From Nymphaea colorata (Eukaryota > Streptophyta > Magnoliopsida > Nymphaeales > Nymphaeaceae): 64,000 nt of DNA. Below, one piece after another: positions 12,400 to 24,858 of the stretch. The stretch covers positions 6,147,503 to 6,211,502 of the forward strand of contig NC_045143.1 of assembly GCF_008831285.2 (NCBI RefSeq), written 5' to 3'. The notes beneath the pieces were generated by a model. The model ran no database searches. It saw only the letters and a list, made by a program, of their open reading frames with translations, and had not been told where the DNA came from. The position numbers were made by a program, and so were the translations under genes. Each line of letters starts with the position of its first letter. The first letter of the stretch is position 1.

Positions 12400-15209
12400 G
12401 GCAGATAATTGTGGCTTGTGATGCAGTTTTTTCAATATCATTTATGGTGCAGAAGGACAATATCTTGGTGTGCTGGAGAAATGGCTGGAGCAAAATAGCG
12501 GCTCTCACCTTGTGATATAAAGCTGCAGCATTAAATCTGCTGGCTTCGCATTGGCGTCACCTAAACCGCTCCCTCCATACATACATATGGCCCGCTAAGG
12601 CGCCTTGGTCGATCGACCACACACTTTTCTTTCATGACTTTTAATTTTCCTTGTCACTTGCTCTCTAAATTGTATACCTTCCAAAGGGTGTCACAATCAA
12701 ACTGTTTGTGGTTGTTCTAAGGGACACCCACAAGAACCGAACCATGGTGCACCATCCACCCAAGTTCCCAACCAACCAGCTATGTAGTTGGTCCTCTTGT
12801 CGTTATTTCTTTTGTGTCGTACCATTTTGTGCCGACTCATACTGGATGGTGGTATACGTTGTATAAAGTTTTTTCTGCAATGACATTAATGGGCCCATGA
12901 AGTTTTTTAAAGTTGCTAAGTTGTTCAACTTGAAAATAAAAATAAGGTGATATGGAAAAACTGATACAGTGAGGTGATATGGAAAAACTGATACAGTGAC
13001 GATTCTAATACTGGGTACATGGGAAGGGATTACTTTGTATAAAAGCTATGTTGGAGATTTTGGCTTACATTAATTGCTGTACTTCTTTTTTCTAACTTTT
13101 TTTTTTTAATCTTCGCCAAATACATGATTAACTAATATTCAATTGACGGAGATGTTCCCTCCTTATTATAGACAAATCTATCGTTGATTTTCAACTTTTA
13201 GGACAAACCCATCCTTTTAAATATACATATCACTTTCAACCATAGTTAATCAGCTCGCCATGGTTAGGGGCATAACAAAATGAGCTTATGTTATCTGAAG
13301 ATTGTTATGGAATTGGAAAAATCATGTAGGTAGGTCAGATTTTACAAGCCATCAGCCTAAGACCATAGATTTTAAAACCCTTAAATTTAACATGCAATCG
13401 AATGCATCAGTTTTTTATGAATTTTGCTTACGTCACATATTTCTGGACATGTAAATGCTGGCTGTATTCATTGTCATCACTTTAGCTTCCGGAAAACGCT
13501 AAAACGCACAAGACAGGCCGAGAAAATGGACATGTGATTTAAGAATCCATCTTAATGGCAAGATAAATGCTTTAAATTGATTTTATATAATCTTGTCTCA
13601 GAACAAGTTCTAAAAGGGTAGGAAACATAGCTTCAGCGAGATTCAATAACGAGTTGAAAGAAAATATAATGAGACTCAAGATTTTCATTTGCGCGCCTTT
13701 CCACCTACTGGATCAATTTCATTCAGACGTAGACCACAAATTAAAAAGGCCGAACTTGTGGACTTTTTTCTAAATCAAAAAAAGGAACCTTGAATTGAAT
13801 AAGATTGTCACCTGGTTTTTGGTGGTGGTTGGATGACATGAAAACTGCAAACCCAGTTTTCACAAAACTGAGTTTTGATATTGTGATGAAAAACCTTGAC
13901 CCCCCACCTTTTTCATCCAAACAAGCAAACCAGGTTTTAAAAACCAAGTTTTAACAAGACTAGGTTTTAGGAAGACTAAGTTTTTGAGTGTCATCTACAC
14001 ACCCCATTTGAGGGTAGCCATATGAAGTTCATTAAGAAAAAGAGGGCTCCGATAGAGCCCCTCACAAGTAGAAGCGTCAGCCATGGAGATCTCAACAAAG
14101 CGCCTCATCGACCTGAAGCATCAGCCACGGATTGGGGTAACGGAAAGAATTTTTCATCACATGGACCCAACTACAGTTTCAAAATATAATTTTTCACATT
14201 TTATACAAGTTAAACTAAAATTTTTAAAGTTGATATTTAAGTTTTTTGTTTTTTTAAATCCGAAGGGCAGCTTATGGTGTATTTAGCCACACTTCAAAAT
14301 ATTTAGTCATCCAGCACGATAAATTTCAATTTATATATAACACACTATTGGAAATGCTCTGGGCATCTATCCAACAGAAAATGCATGGGCTATGTATGTT
14401 ATATATAAATTATTGAATTCATCCGTCCGTCCAGATTTGTCATACATAGCCCATGCATTTTCTGTTGGATATATATATATATAATCCACAAAAAAAAAAA
14501 TCAAATTTTCAAACACGATCTTTATGCACTAAGTCTACTGGTGCTAAAATAACAATAGTTATTTGCCTTAACTAAAAGAATAACAAAAAATTGGTTTTCG
14601 TATACAGTTCGGTATACAAAAGCAGTCAAACGAATAAAAACTCGCTCAGCAGTAGAATAAGAATTGCAAAGATGAGTCATATTGGACTCTGACTACTGCA
14701 ATTTACGTGAAATGAAAAATTTGCCAAGGAAAGCAACGATAAATAGAATGTCATTCACAGGGATCGCAAGAAGAACAGTTCCAGGTTTGTGTTCAAACTT
14801 TAAAAGAAAAACCAGGAGAGTAACCTCACCTTTTGGTTTAGGACCATTGCAGCATCCCTTCAGGCAATAATACAAAAATGTTAATACAATTAGTAGCAAT
14901 GTTGTAAAAGGTGTAGCATAACATGTATCGGTCGGGCCGACTTATACGCCTTATCATAACGTATAGCAAACGTAACGTAGCATATCATAAAATTATTTTT
15001 AAATCCAAAAAAATATTAAAAAATCATAAAAACAGAAAAAAACAAACATAAATCAAGAAAAATGTATTCAATATAAAAAAGATCATCATACATAAGGAAC
15101 ATTCATGTGTATCAACAACACATTCAAAAATAAGATATCAGAGATTCAAACTAACATAATAAGCATCCATTACAAACAGTAGCGGAGCATTTAACTTTTG
15201 ACCTTTCTC
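12400..15209. other. Upstream/intergenic DNA between the two intact P450 genes
   Basis: No gene recognised. The first part (to about 14125) belongs to the segmental duplication. A further ~1 kb (14125-15209) is unique to this spacer. It holds a perfect inverted repeat (14369-14470) and a stretch at about 14920-15010 (TGTATCGGTCGGGCCGAC and TACG-rich words) that looks like a common dispersed plant repeat. Confidence 0.5.
14369..14470. repeat. Perfect 30-bp inverted repeat with 42-bp loop
   Basis: The arm at 14369-14398 begins ATCCAACAGAAAATGCATGG. Its exact reverse complement lies at 14441-14470. The spacer is 42 bp and a TA microsatellite follows directly. No target duplication or terminal motif of a known MITE family was found. 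A transcript across it would form a 30-bp unbroken stem. Confidence 0.9.
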
Positions 15210-15604
15210 AACTCTACGTCAAATCCATTTCTCTATAAGCCGCCACGTGAAAGGAGCTAGCTCCACTGCAAACAATAGCCGAGCCACATGGTGGCTGGTA
15301 TGGCAGTTCTCACAAAGTATATTTATTTTACATTAATAATTTGATAGATGATTGTTTATAAATATAGGTGCCCCTAAAACATTAAAGTTATTGAATTAGT
15401 GCCTCCAACAAACATTTTGATAAACAGAATATTACTACAACATTGATATTTGTACTCCAATAATCCAGCATGGGCCTATGCATCCAGTAATGCATGGCAC
15501 GACATTATTTCACATTTGCTTGATACAACAAAGCATGCAGTGACTAGATATATTGCAACTTTCCCACTTATTGTCTGCCTGTACTAATGGATCTGTAGAC
15601 ACCC

Positions 15605-18301
15605 TCAAATACAAAGCTCGCGGCATTGTGATCTTGGGCTGGGAATCGCAGATAAAGGATTGGCCTTCTTTAACACGATACCAAATTTCTCAGTTGTGTC
15701 AATCTTTTCTCCCCCTACCACATGCCAATCAAATGAATGTAGGAGAGAAGCCAAAATAAGAAGCATCATCCTCTCTGCCAGGGTGATGCCGACACATATC
15801 CGGCGGCCAGAACCGAATGGGAAGTAATGAAAATCTCTTCCACTAAAGTCTAAGTCGGGCTTTCTGAGAAACCGGTCTGGGTCGAACACTGATGGATGAT
15901 CCCAGTACTTGGGGTCCCTATGGATCGCCCAAACATTGATCATGACCCTTGTGCCCACTGGGATGTCAAACCCAGCCACCTTGCTGGGTGAGCTAGGGCT
16001 GTGTGGCACAAGGAGTGGCAGGGTTGGGTGTAGGCGCAGTACTTCCTTGATGACTGCACCTAGGTAGGGCAACTTGGTCAGGTGCGACTCCTCCACATGT
16101 TGGTCCCTGCCAACTACCAGCTCAATCTCTTGCTGAGCCTTCCTCATGACCTCTGGATTCTTTAGCAACTCTGTCATGGCCCATTCCACGGTGTTTGAAG
16201 TTGTGTCGGTCCCTCCAACAACCAAATCCTGCGGTGCAACAGATCAGGGGATACTACACTTAATTCTTGTATTCCATTTTCTGTTCATGAACTTTTTTGT
16301 CAGTTTTCTTCACGATATATGTGTGTCTGCGTGCATAAAAGAGAGAGGTAAATTGGTAGACACGAGACCTGTAGGCAGAGGTGGTGGAAGGTGTAGGTAC
16401 CATATGGGCTATTGTCTACGCAGACCAACAAAAAATTGCGTATTTGCATATTGAGATTATAAGGTGATCTTTTAATATTGGTGCCCTTAAAATTTTTGAA
16501 TATTATAACTCTACTCCTTAATCAGAATTTTCTGACTCTGCCCTGCTTATAGTTGTGGCCCCTGTAAACAACCATCTTGGACGTGTAAGCAACCATCTTA
16601 GTCATCGATCTTTCCATGATGGATGGCTGAGAGAAACTCAAGAAAAAAAATCAAGCAATTTAGTAATCTAATATTAATTAACAAATTTTTCCCTTCATTT
16701 TCTCTCAACAATCTATTTTTAAAAAAATCAATGGTTAAAATTATTCCTTACAGTTCATATAGGTATATGCTGCCCACAGACTGATACCGACCTTGCTGTT
16801 TGATATGTCGTCGTCTTCCTTTGCTTGTTAAATCTAGCCACACAGATGGTCTCAAAATATCCCCAAAGTTTGGAAAAGAAAAAGTCTTGTAAATATTTTA
16901 TGTGGTGCAAGGTTTCCAGCCAATTTCACCGCTATGACCATTCCTCTTGCAACGCTTGCATATAAAATTCAATCGAAGCGTTATTTAGTTTTCAAAATTT
17001 TCATTACATTCCATATTTCCAGGCATGTACGTAAAAGCTGGCTGGGTTCAGCGGAAGCAACTTTAAAATATTAAAGAAACCGAAAGGTCCAAGATAACAG
17101 ACAGTTTGATTTGATAATTCGTATTAAAAAAAGCAATTAAAATTGACACACATATAAAAGTTTACCCCAGAAATCATTCTAAAATGGTCGGAAAAATAGA
17201 TTATATCTGCAGGATAATTTGATCGAGATGTAGACAAAAATTTAAAGTGGTCGAACTTGTGGACTTGCTTTCAAGACAAAACGAGAAGCTTGAATTGGAA
17301 CTGAATTTTCTTCCCAAGCATCGACTTCCATGAATCCAAACAGAAAATTTGAGAGAAGGAAAGGGGGAAATGTTACTTACAGCAAGGATGCCTTTGATTT
17401 GGGTGGTGGTTAGTGGCTTTTTCACATCACCCTCTTCCTTCATCTTAAGAAGAAAGCCGAGGAAATCATTTCCCTTCTCCCTTTTCTCCGACCTTTTCTT
17501 TATCATGGATTCGAAAATCCCATCGAACTTGGCACGAATATCTCTCATTTGCCTTTGTACCCCTTGAAGATCAAGGGATGCCAAGATTGGGAAAAAGTCC
17601 GATACGTTTGGTACACCCAAAAGTTCAGTTATCTCCCCTACCAGTCCCTTAATTTCTGCTGCGCCCTTCCCCCCGCCCTCTTCATCTACAATACTGCCTC
17701 CCCATAGCATGGTAGTTACTGTGTCAAGCGCACAGGCGGACACTTGCTCACCTATGTTCACCGGTGCTCCAGACTTATCCCGGATTCCGGCCAACAGCCG
17801 GTGAACTTCAGACCTTCTCACCTCATGAAGCATGTTTAGGCTCACCGAGTTCAGCAACTCCCTAACACAAACTCTACGGAGCAGTCGCCATACCGGTCCA
17901 TAGGGACCCCAAGCGACATCGCTGCCATTGTAGCTTATAATCTTAGCAACCAACGGTGCATCACGGTTTGCAAACACCAAATCCTGGTCCTTGAGTATCT
18001 CCTCGGCTATGGATGGCGAGCTCACCACCACGGCCAGCTTTGAACCTAATCTGACCCGTATGATTGGTCCGTAGCGGCGAGAGAGTTGGGCGAAATGCTC
18101 TTGTAGGTTCGGCCTGAGGCCAAGTAGGTTTCCAAACAGGGGCCAAGCTGTTGTGCCTGGTGGTAGCCGCTTCTTTGGCCTGAAAGCATGCCATAGGAGG
18201 ACCAAGACGAGAATGAGAATGGTAAGGACTGACCTGGCTGTAGCATCTTGGTCGTTGCTTGCTCTCCACCACCATGACCAAGCTTGAGCAATGACTGCCA
18301 T
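15605..18301 (-). CDS. Cytochrome P450, CYP706-like, intact two-exon gene (distal copy)
   Basis: Exon 1 is 17381-18301 (307 codons) and exon 2 is 15605-16228 (207 codons plus TGA), giving 514 aa. The phase-0 intron is 1152 bp with donor GTAAGT and acceptor GCAG. The motifs are anchor, C-helix WRLLRRVCVREL, I-helix GGTDTTS, KEVLRLHP, FDPDRFL and haem loop FGSGRRICVG. The proline hinge is altered: it reads LPPGTTAWP where the sister gene and most microsomal P450s have PPGPP. The hinge guides folding and membrane orientation, so this copy may be less stable or on the way to losing function, although no stop or frameshift is present. It is nearly identical to the proximal copy in exon 2 but not in exon 1. 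The substrate is unknown. Confidence 0.92.
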
Positions 18302-18364
18302 CTTTGCCTTCTTGGCCGGCCACTCTCAGACTCAGATCTACTCTTTCTTCTCTACAGAAACACA

Positions 18365-18373
18365 TAATATATA
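18365..18373 (-). promoter_or_regulatory. Candidate TATA box of the distal intact P450
   Basis: TATATATTA on the minus strand lies 64-72 bp upstream of the ATG. Its placement is conserved in the paralogues. Confidence 0.5.
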
Positions 18374-18924
18374 CATCTATTTATCAGGCAGGCAATTGTG
18401 GCTTGTGATGCAGTTTTTTCAATATCATTTATGGTGCAGAAGGACAATATCTTGGTGTGCTGGAGAAATGGCTGGAGCAAAATAGCGGCTCTCACATTGT
18501 GAGATGAACTGTAACCAGCCGGCCTAGACCTGTCCTGTTATCTAAGCACCTGCAGCGGTTAAATCTGCGGCTTTGCATTCGCGTTTCCCGTCACTAAAAC
18601 CGCTCCCTCCATACATACTTATCTTTCTTTCTTTTAATTTTCCTTGTCATTTGCTCTCTAAGTGGGTATGGTATACCTTCCAAAGGGTGTCACAATCAAA
18701 CTGTTTATGGTTCTCAGGGACACCCACAAGAACAGAATGATGGTGCACCGTCCACCCAACCAACTAGCTATGCTATGGCCCTCTTGTTGCCGTATTTGTA
18801 TTGTATAGTACCATTTTGTGTTAGGCTCATTGGATAGTGGTATACGTTGTATAAATTTTTATTATTCTAAGTTGTTCAACTTTAAAACAAAAATAAGGTG
18901 GCATGGAAAAACTGATACAATGAC

Positions 18925-19209
18925 GACATTTATCTTGAATGCAGGTTCCACCCACGACTGCCATGGAGATCAAGGTTTTCGTTTTCATTTTTTCTTCTTT
19001 CTCACCATGTCCAGGACTGCCAGCAAGAACTGAAGCACTTCTTTTATCCCCTGGATAGACCTGCCAAGAAGGGCTACAAAGCTCTCTTTTCCAGCCATTT
19101 GGAAGGCGCTTTGACGTCCTTGTAACCAGGCACGTTGCCCTGCGACTGCCAAAAAAATGCGGTTTCAGAAGCTCTCAATTCGCGGTGAGAAAAAAAAAGA
19201 GTGCTTGTG
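18925..19209. other. ~280-bp insertion specific to the distal duplicated segment
   Basis: The proximal copy reads straight through from ...CAGTGACGA to TACTGGGTACATGGG (near 13001-13020). Here about 280 bp separates the same flanks. The inserted DNA is richer in GC than its surroundings. It has short coding-like frames on both strands (for example plus-strand QELKHFFYPLDRPAKKGY) but no recognised domain. No clear terminal repeats or target duplication were seen. Confidence 0.55.
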
Positions 19210-20199
19210 ATACTGGGTACGTGGGAAGGGACTACTTTGTATAAAAGCTATGTTGGAGATTTTGGCTTACATCAAGTGCTGTACTTCTTTTTTCTCATTT
19301 TTTTTATTTTAATCTTCGGCAAAATACATTGACCATATATTTTAAAACCCTTAAATTTAACATGCAATCGAAATGCATCAGTTTTTTATGAATTTTGCTT
19401 ACGTCACATATTTCTGGACATGCAATTGCTGGCTGGATTCATTGTCATCAGTTTAACTTCCGGAAAATGCTAAAACGCACAAGACAGGCCGAGAAAATGG
19501 ACGTGATTTACGAATTCATCCTAATGGCATGATATAAGGTTTAAATTGACCTTATATATAAATTTATGTCAGAACAAGTTCTAAAAGGGTAGGAAACATA
19601 GCTTCAGCAAGATTCAATAACGAGTTGAAAGAAAATATAATGAGACTCAAGATTTTCATTTGCGCGCCTTTCCACCTACTGGATCAATTTCATTCAGACG
19701 TAGACCACAAATTAAAAGGGCCGAACTTGTGGACTATTTTCTTAATCATAAAAAGGAAGCTTGAATTGAATAAGATTGACACCTGGTTTTTGGTGGTGCT
19801 TGGATGACATGAAAACTGCAAACCCAGTTTTCACAAAACTGAGTTTTGATATTGTTATGAAAAGGAGATCTCAACAAAGCGCCTCATCGAGCTGAAGCAT
19901 CAGCCATTGTATTTTCAATTGAAATTTTGGGGTTCACCTACACATAAATATACATATTCCTAAATTACCCATTATGATATGTAAAAAATCTAATTTACCC
20001 TTATGGTATAATTGGAGTCATATAGATATGTGTATGGATATGGGCGCATTGATTTTAGAATATCTTGATCCAAGGGTATTGCAGAAAAGATTTGCACGAA
20101 AGACACCCTTGGTCGTTAAATTTTCAGGAAAATATGATAATCTCTACATCTGTTAGCAACATAACCCTTTTGTCTGCTTTGAGCTATCATCAAGTTTTT

Positions 20200-20870
20200 T
20201 TTTTTTTCGTGATCAATTGGTCTGTTTAGTTGGTATAAGCTTGTAGCACTAAGGTGTTCTCGAACTTATAATATCTAAATTTAGGTCACATGAAGGTGTT
20301 TGACACAGTTTTCCAGACTGCACTTCACTGAGCTATTGTTATAAGTGAATTCTGTCAATTTCATACCTTCATGCTAATCTCCTTGCCATTTTAGTGTCCA
20401 TGCTCATAACATTCCTTTTAGAGTATGAATAGTTCATTCCGATTGCACATCCATTTGGGGATAAAAAGTCATACTCTTTTTATGTTTAGAGTTCAATCCT
20501 TTCAAAAGTTATCTCCAAATCAAGAAGTAAATTGTTGATCCCAATTGGTAGTTATGGATTTTGGGACACCTAGTCTAACAATTTAATTTCCACAGTGAAA
20601 TAAACTTTCCTCTTAGCCAACCACCAAGTCACTGATGTTCCACATTTATTCTCTAACAACTTAAACATTTGACATCTTATTTTCTAGTTTAATTTTGGGT
20701 CTCCAAAAATTCTATCTTGAAGCATCTTAGTATTTTCAGGATGTTTAGGAAACTTCAATTGATAGTTCTCTTTGAAATCACAAGTTCATTGTTAGCGAGT
20801 ATTTGAACAACACCCTAAAATGTTGTTGCTTCCAACAACATTGTGTGTTTCGGCGATGGTTCAAACCGGG
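20200..20870 (-). mobile_element. Ty3/gypsy retrotransposon fossil (integrase core region)
   Basis: The minus strand between about 20280 and 20600 shows remnants of the conserved end of the gypsy integrase core. These correspond to the family's motifs GVPxxI, the HPQTDGQSE-like stretch and the EFTYNNS-like stretch, in the right order. The copy is old and broken, with many breaks. LTRs were not found. It borders the AT-rich tract. Confidence 0.7.
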
Positions 20871-20959
20871 TTTCTGAGAAGTTCAAATTTAACAAAACCA
20901 TAATAACAAAAGGGTGAATATCATGCCCCTCTATGCTCCACAGAAAGCACGGTTTGATC

Positions 20960-23280
20960 TTGTTGTTCAAACCATAACATACAACTTTTGTTGTTTAAAT
21001 GGCATCTATACGACTAACCCATAGTCTGATAACAAGAGAATACTAAGCTGACTTGTAGTTTTACATTGTGAAAAAGCAGCTTCCTCCAAAAGCAGCAGCA
21101 ACCCTTCAACAGCTCAAGAAAAATAGTCTTACCCAAGGGAGCACAATGCCCTAATTTAAGGCTTACTTAAAATACAACAAAAGACTATCATATCCTTCAC
21201 TAATTGGCAAACAGTTGTATGTTTTTATAAATTTGTCAAGTTAATGAAAAAAGCTTTTATTCTTTGTAGAACATGTAAAGAAGTGCAAGAATTTTTCAAA
21301 ACTAGAAAAGGTTTTATAAAGTTCAACAAATTTTCAAATAGTGCATAATTTCATAGATGATTGCAAAAAAATGCAACCTTTTAACTGTCCTAACAATTCT
21401 GCAAATTAAAAAATTTCAGAAACTATAGGGATTAAAAATACCACAGGCAATACTAGGAACAGGTTAAAAGTGTTTACGAAAGTTTACTTCGAAAATTTTT
21501 TATACTCATCAAGAGATTACATTTTTTATAAAGACAAAATCAAGAGATAAGAGTTGTCCACATAACTATAAATAAAAACTTGTAAAAATTGTGAGTTTTG
21601 TGATGTATCAAATTAATAGAAAAAATTGTAGTGTTGGTAAAGCAAGTAAAGAGAAGCTAGAGCTTAAAACTAGAAAAAAAATTGTAAAGTAGAACAGATT
21701 ACAAAATAGTGCCAAAATTTGCCAAGAACTATGGAAAGGTACAATTGCCAAAATAGTAAACATTTTATGTATTTTATATCTTTGAAATAGCACTTACAAA
21801 ACTTGAAGAAGTCTAAAACTGTTCAGAAGTTTAGTTTGAATGTCTTTTGAGATCCATCAAAAGATTAAAATTTCTATAAATATTTAAAATAACGAACTAA
21901 GAAATATACAAAAAATCACAAATACAAACTTGTGAAAGTTGTGGATTTCATAAATCAGAAATACATTGAAAGTTTAATAAAATTTACCTTAAAATATAGT
22001 GAAGTAGTCCAACAGTTTGTGGTTTTTATAAAACAAGTAAAAATGTGCAAGAGTTTATAAAACTAGAAAAACTGTAATAAAGTTTTGCAAAATGTCAGAT
22101 TTACAAAAAATTAATTAAAGACTTCTATAAAATTGTTAGCTTTTAAAACCTGAGAATTTTGAAAGTCTCTTGACAGTTGAGAAAACTTATAGTTAAGAAA
22201 ACTATAAAACCGATGCTAGTTTCTAAAAATCAAAAGACATATCAAATCTTTGTAAGTTGACAAATTTTAGGACTTTGAGACATCACCAGCAAAAATTGGA
22301 AATAGTTTGATGTTTTTTTAGATTCACCAAGCGTTCAAAATGTTCAAGAAAAATTAAAAACAATAAATTAAATATATGTTCACAAAAATCCACCTATAAA
22401 ACCTTGCAAATTGTCAATTTTGAAAAATTTCAACACCTTTGAAATATATCCTCCATTCTCAAAGTCAATATAAATTAAATAAAAATATCATAAGATGAGA
22501 TTAGAAGTGTTTTAGAAGATTTTCCATTAAAATTTGTTAAATTAGTCAAAAAAATTTTGTTCCTTGTAAAAAGTGCAAGAATTTTGTAAAAACATGGAAC
22601 ATTTTGGAATATTTGGAAAAAATTTCAAAAATTAAAGATGTGCAAGCATTTAGATTTTTCTTGTGAAAGCTGTGAATTTATAAAACTTTTAATAGCTTAT
22701 TTAGCAATATTAAAAGTAGTTTAAAAGTGTTCCATAAAAGTTTGCTTGAAGTTTGTCAAATTCACCAAAATGCTTATAGTCCCTTTCAAAAATGTAAAAA
22801 AATTTTGAAATAAAAATAGCTGTCCCGACATTCAGCAATTTTTCAAATAGAGCAAAAATTTTAAGAGAAATTTTCAGAAAATATAAGATTAGGAAAGCCA
22901 AACTAATTGTTAAAAACTCTCAAGAGTGTAAAACCTTATAAGTTCGAAACAGTATATTCAAAATTTATATGTTAAGCTTTTGAAATTTTAAAGATTTTAC
23001 TCATAACTAGGTCATAAAACTTGTGAAAGTTGTGAGATTTGTAAATAATTTGAAAATGCAAGAATCTTGCAAAAATAGAATACTTTTATGAAAATGTTCA
23101 AAGAAATCTCAAATAGTGTAAAAATTTTGCTGAAAATATTTAATTACGTGTTGCCTTACAAAAACACTAAAAAATTCAAAATTTTATGTGTTCCAAAAAA
23201 CACTTATTTTTTCAAAAATAGAAGAATGTATTAACCTTTTGAAAAATTCAATACTTGTTTACAAAAATTTTATGTGTTCT
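20960..23280. repeat. AT-rich low-complexity tract, block 1
   Basis: About 2.3 kb built from recurring words such as AAAACTTGTGAAAGTTGTGA, GTGCAAGAATTTTG, TTTTCAAATAGTGCAAAA and TTTAGCAA. It has no coding potential. The vocabulary is the same as in blocks 28140-32400 and 33410-34640, so the blocks are probably decayed parts of one repeat family now separated by insertions. Confidence 0.7.
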
Positions 23281-23349
23281 AATAAATTTAACTTCAAAAG
23301 GAGTTCCATCAACTGTTCTAACAAATGACATAAGCTTCCTTTGGTGCAT

Positions 23350-24724
23350 TCGGTGAGTAGAAAACTATAACGAGTCATATGAAATGAAACTCCCGAGTCA
23401 AGCATCTAGGAAAACAAACTTGATGATGTGAATCCCATGGTTGCTCCCGAAATTGGAGAGGAACCTCCTTAAAGGAAAGACTGGAGAGCATCCATGAGCT
23501 TCGGTTGAAGATCATTGACAAACTTGCCCATGCCAATGAGCGGTTTTCTTTTTTCTCTTCATGCAACATACCAGCCATGCTTGCTCTTTTGTCAAGTCTT
23601 TTTAATTTGGGGCACTTGGGCTTTTGATGTACCTCTTCATGGCAATGAAAACAAATAATCTTTGAATTTCCTTTTCATTTGGCTGATTAAAAAGATGAGG
23701 CCTATAGGGTTTCATGTGAGCTACAGGCCTTGAAGTAGCAAGGACAACATCATTCTTTTCCTTAGAGAAATTTAGCATATTTTCTTCCAGCCCTGCCCTA
23801 GTTTCACTCATCGAAGTCACTTTATACTTATAAAGCAATGAGGTTTTAACTCCATCATATTCCAATCTTAGGGCAAGGATAACCTTGTAGAATTTTTCTC
23901 TTATACTAAGTCTTTAGGACCAAACAATTCAAGCTCGAATAATGCTAGTTCATCCTATAATTGGTCAACTTCCCCAGCATATTCTTTAATAAGATTATCT
24001 TCTTGTTGGAGGCTAGAAATTTTCATTTGGATGTTACACAAGTGAGCAGGGTACATCATAGTAACAAGCAATAATCCAAGTTATATTGTGGTGTTCTTGA
24101 TCTTTTTTATCTATTATCTTGGTCAAGACTAGCAGAAATTCTATTTTAAAGTTGCTTCTAATAAAATGTTTCATAGCTCTTACCCATTGAACATAATTAT
24201 TCGGATAACGGACAAGGTTTTGTCATTTATAGCGTATATTATTGCAGGTTGCACCAATGGGAGAGACATTCACAAGATCAGCAACAAAACTTTGTGAGTG
24301 CACCAATCAATGTCATCCAGAAATCATGTTGAAGTATGTCAATTAATTGACTGCTAAAGATGAAGAAGTAGCATTCAAATGGTTGATGGTAGCAGGTAGA
24401 AAAGTTCTTCAATTAGCTGTTGCAGGAAGATTAGAGAAATTCTTGCAGAATTTTTATCGGTAAGTCGAAGAAAAAACTGTTTTTCACAGTGCACAGTTGT
24501 AGCAAATATTTCTGCAACATCAATAGTTGATATTGTATGCTTTCAAATCAGCAACAATGCCAGCAAAATATATTATGGTTTGTGTAGGGACAGCAACACA
24601 AAGACCCGAATTGCAATTGCAACAACTTCTTCAAACAGTAGGTGAAACCTGCACCCAAGAACCAGCTACAAAATAAATCCTCAAAACCAGTGGATAAAGA
24701 GGCACACCAAAGCTCTGACACCAT
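23350..24724 (-). mobile_element. Ty1/copia-type fossil (gag region with primer-binding site)
   Basis: Reading leftward on the minus strand: a primer-binding site of the initiator-Met tRNA type at 24712-24723 (TGGTGTCAGAGC), remnants of a gag protein of the plant Copia type around 23880-24100, and a CCHC zinc-knuckle pattern (C-x2-C-x4-H-x4-C) around 23602-23660. The copy is broken, with several breaks, and no pol was found. The 5' LTR would begin at about 24725, but its outer end could not be defined. Confidence 0.7.
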
Positions 24725-24858
24725 GTTAACCAAAGCACAATCAGCTGATGAATTCTCTCTCAAGAATCAAATTTTTGAGAGTATAATCAGCACATATTAA
24801 AACACACCCAAGCAGACTGAAAAACCATTTACATTATTGCAAAGGTAGCTTACTTGTT

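Larger units (their letters stand above)
9580..14125. repeat. Segmental tandem duplication, proximal copy
   Basis: This segment matches 15210-19907 in order and orientation. It contains 3' flank, both P450 exons, promoter and upstream DNA down to GGAGATCTCAACAAAGCGCC (14085 here, 19864 there). Differences include a ~400-bp intron segment missing here but present in the other copy and in the pseudogene intron. About 190 bp at 13893-14080 is absent from the other copy. An insertion of about 280 bp is found only in the other copy (18925-19209). Confidence 0.88.
15210..19907. repeat. Segmental tandem duplication, distal copy
   Basis: Partner of 9580-14125. Collinearity is clear upstream of the P450: 18370-18900 matches 12360-12990, and 19210-19860 matches 13010-13890. 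The two share the stretch beginning CGAGTTGAAAGAAAATATAA (13652 and 19621). Confidence 0.88.
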
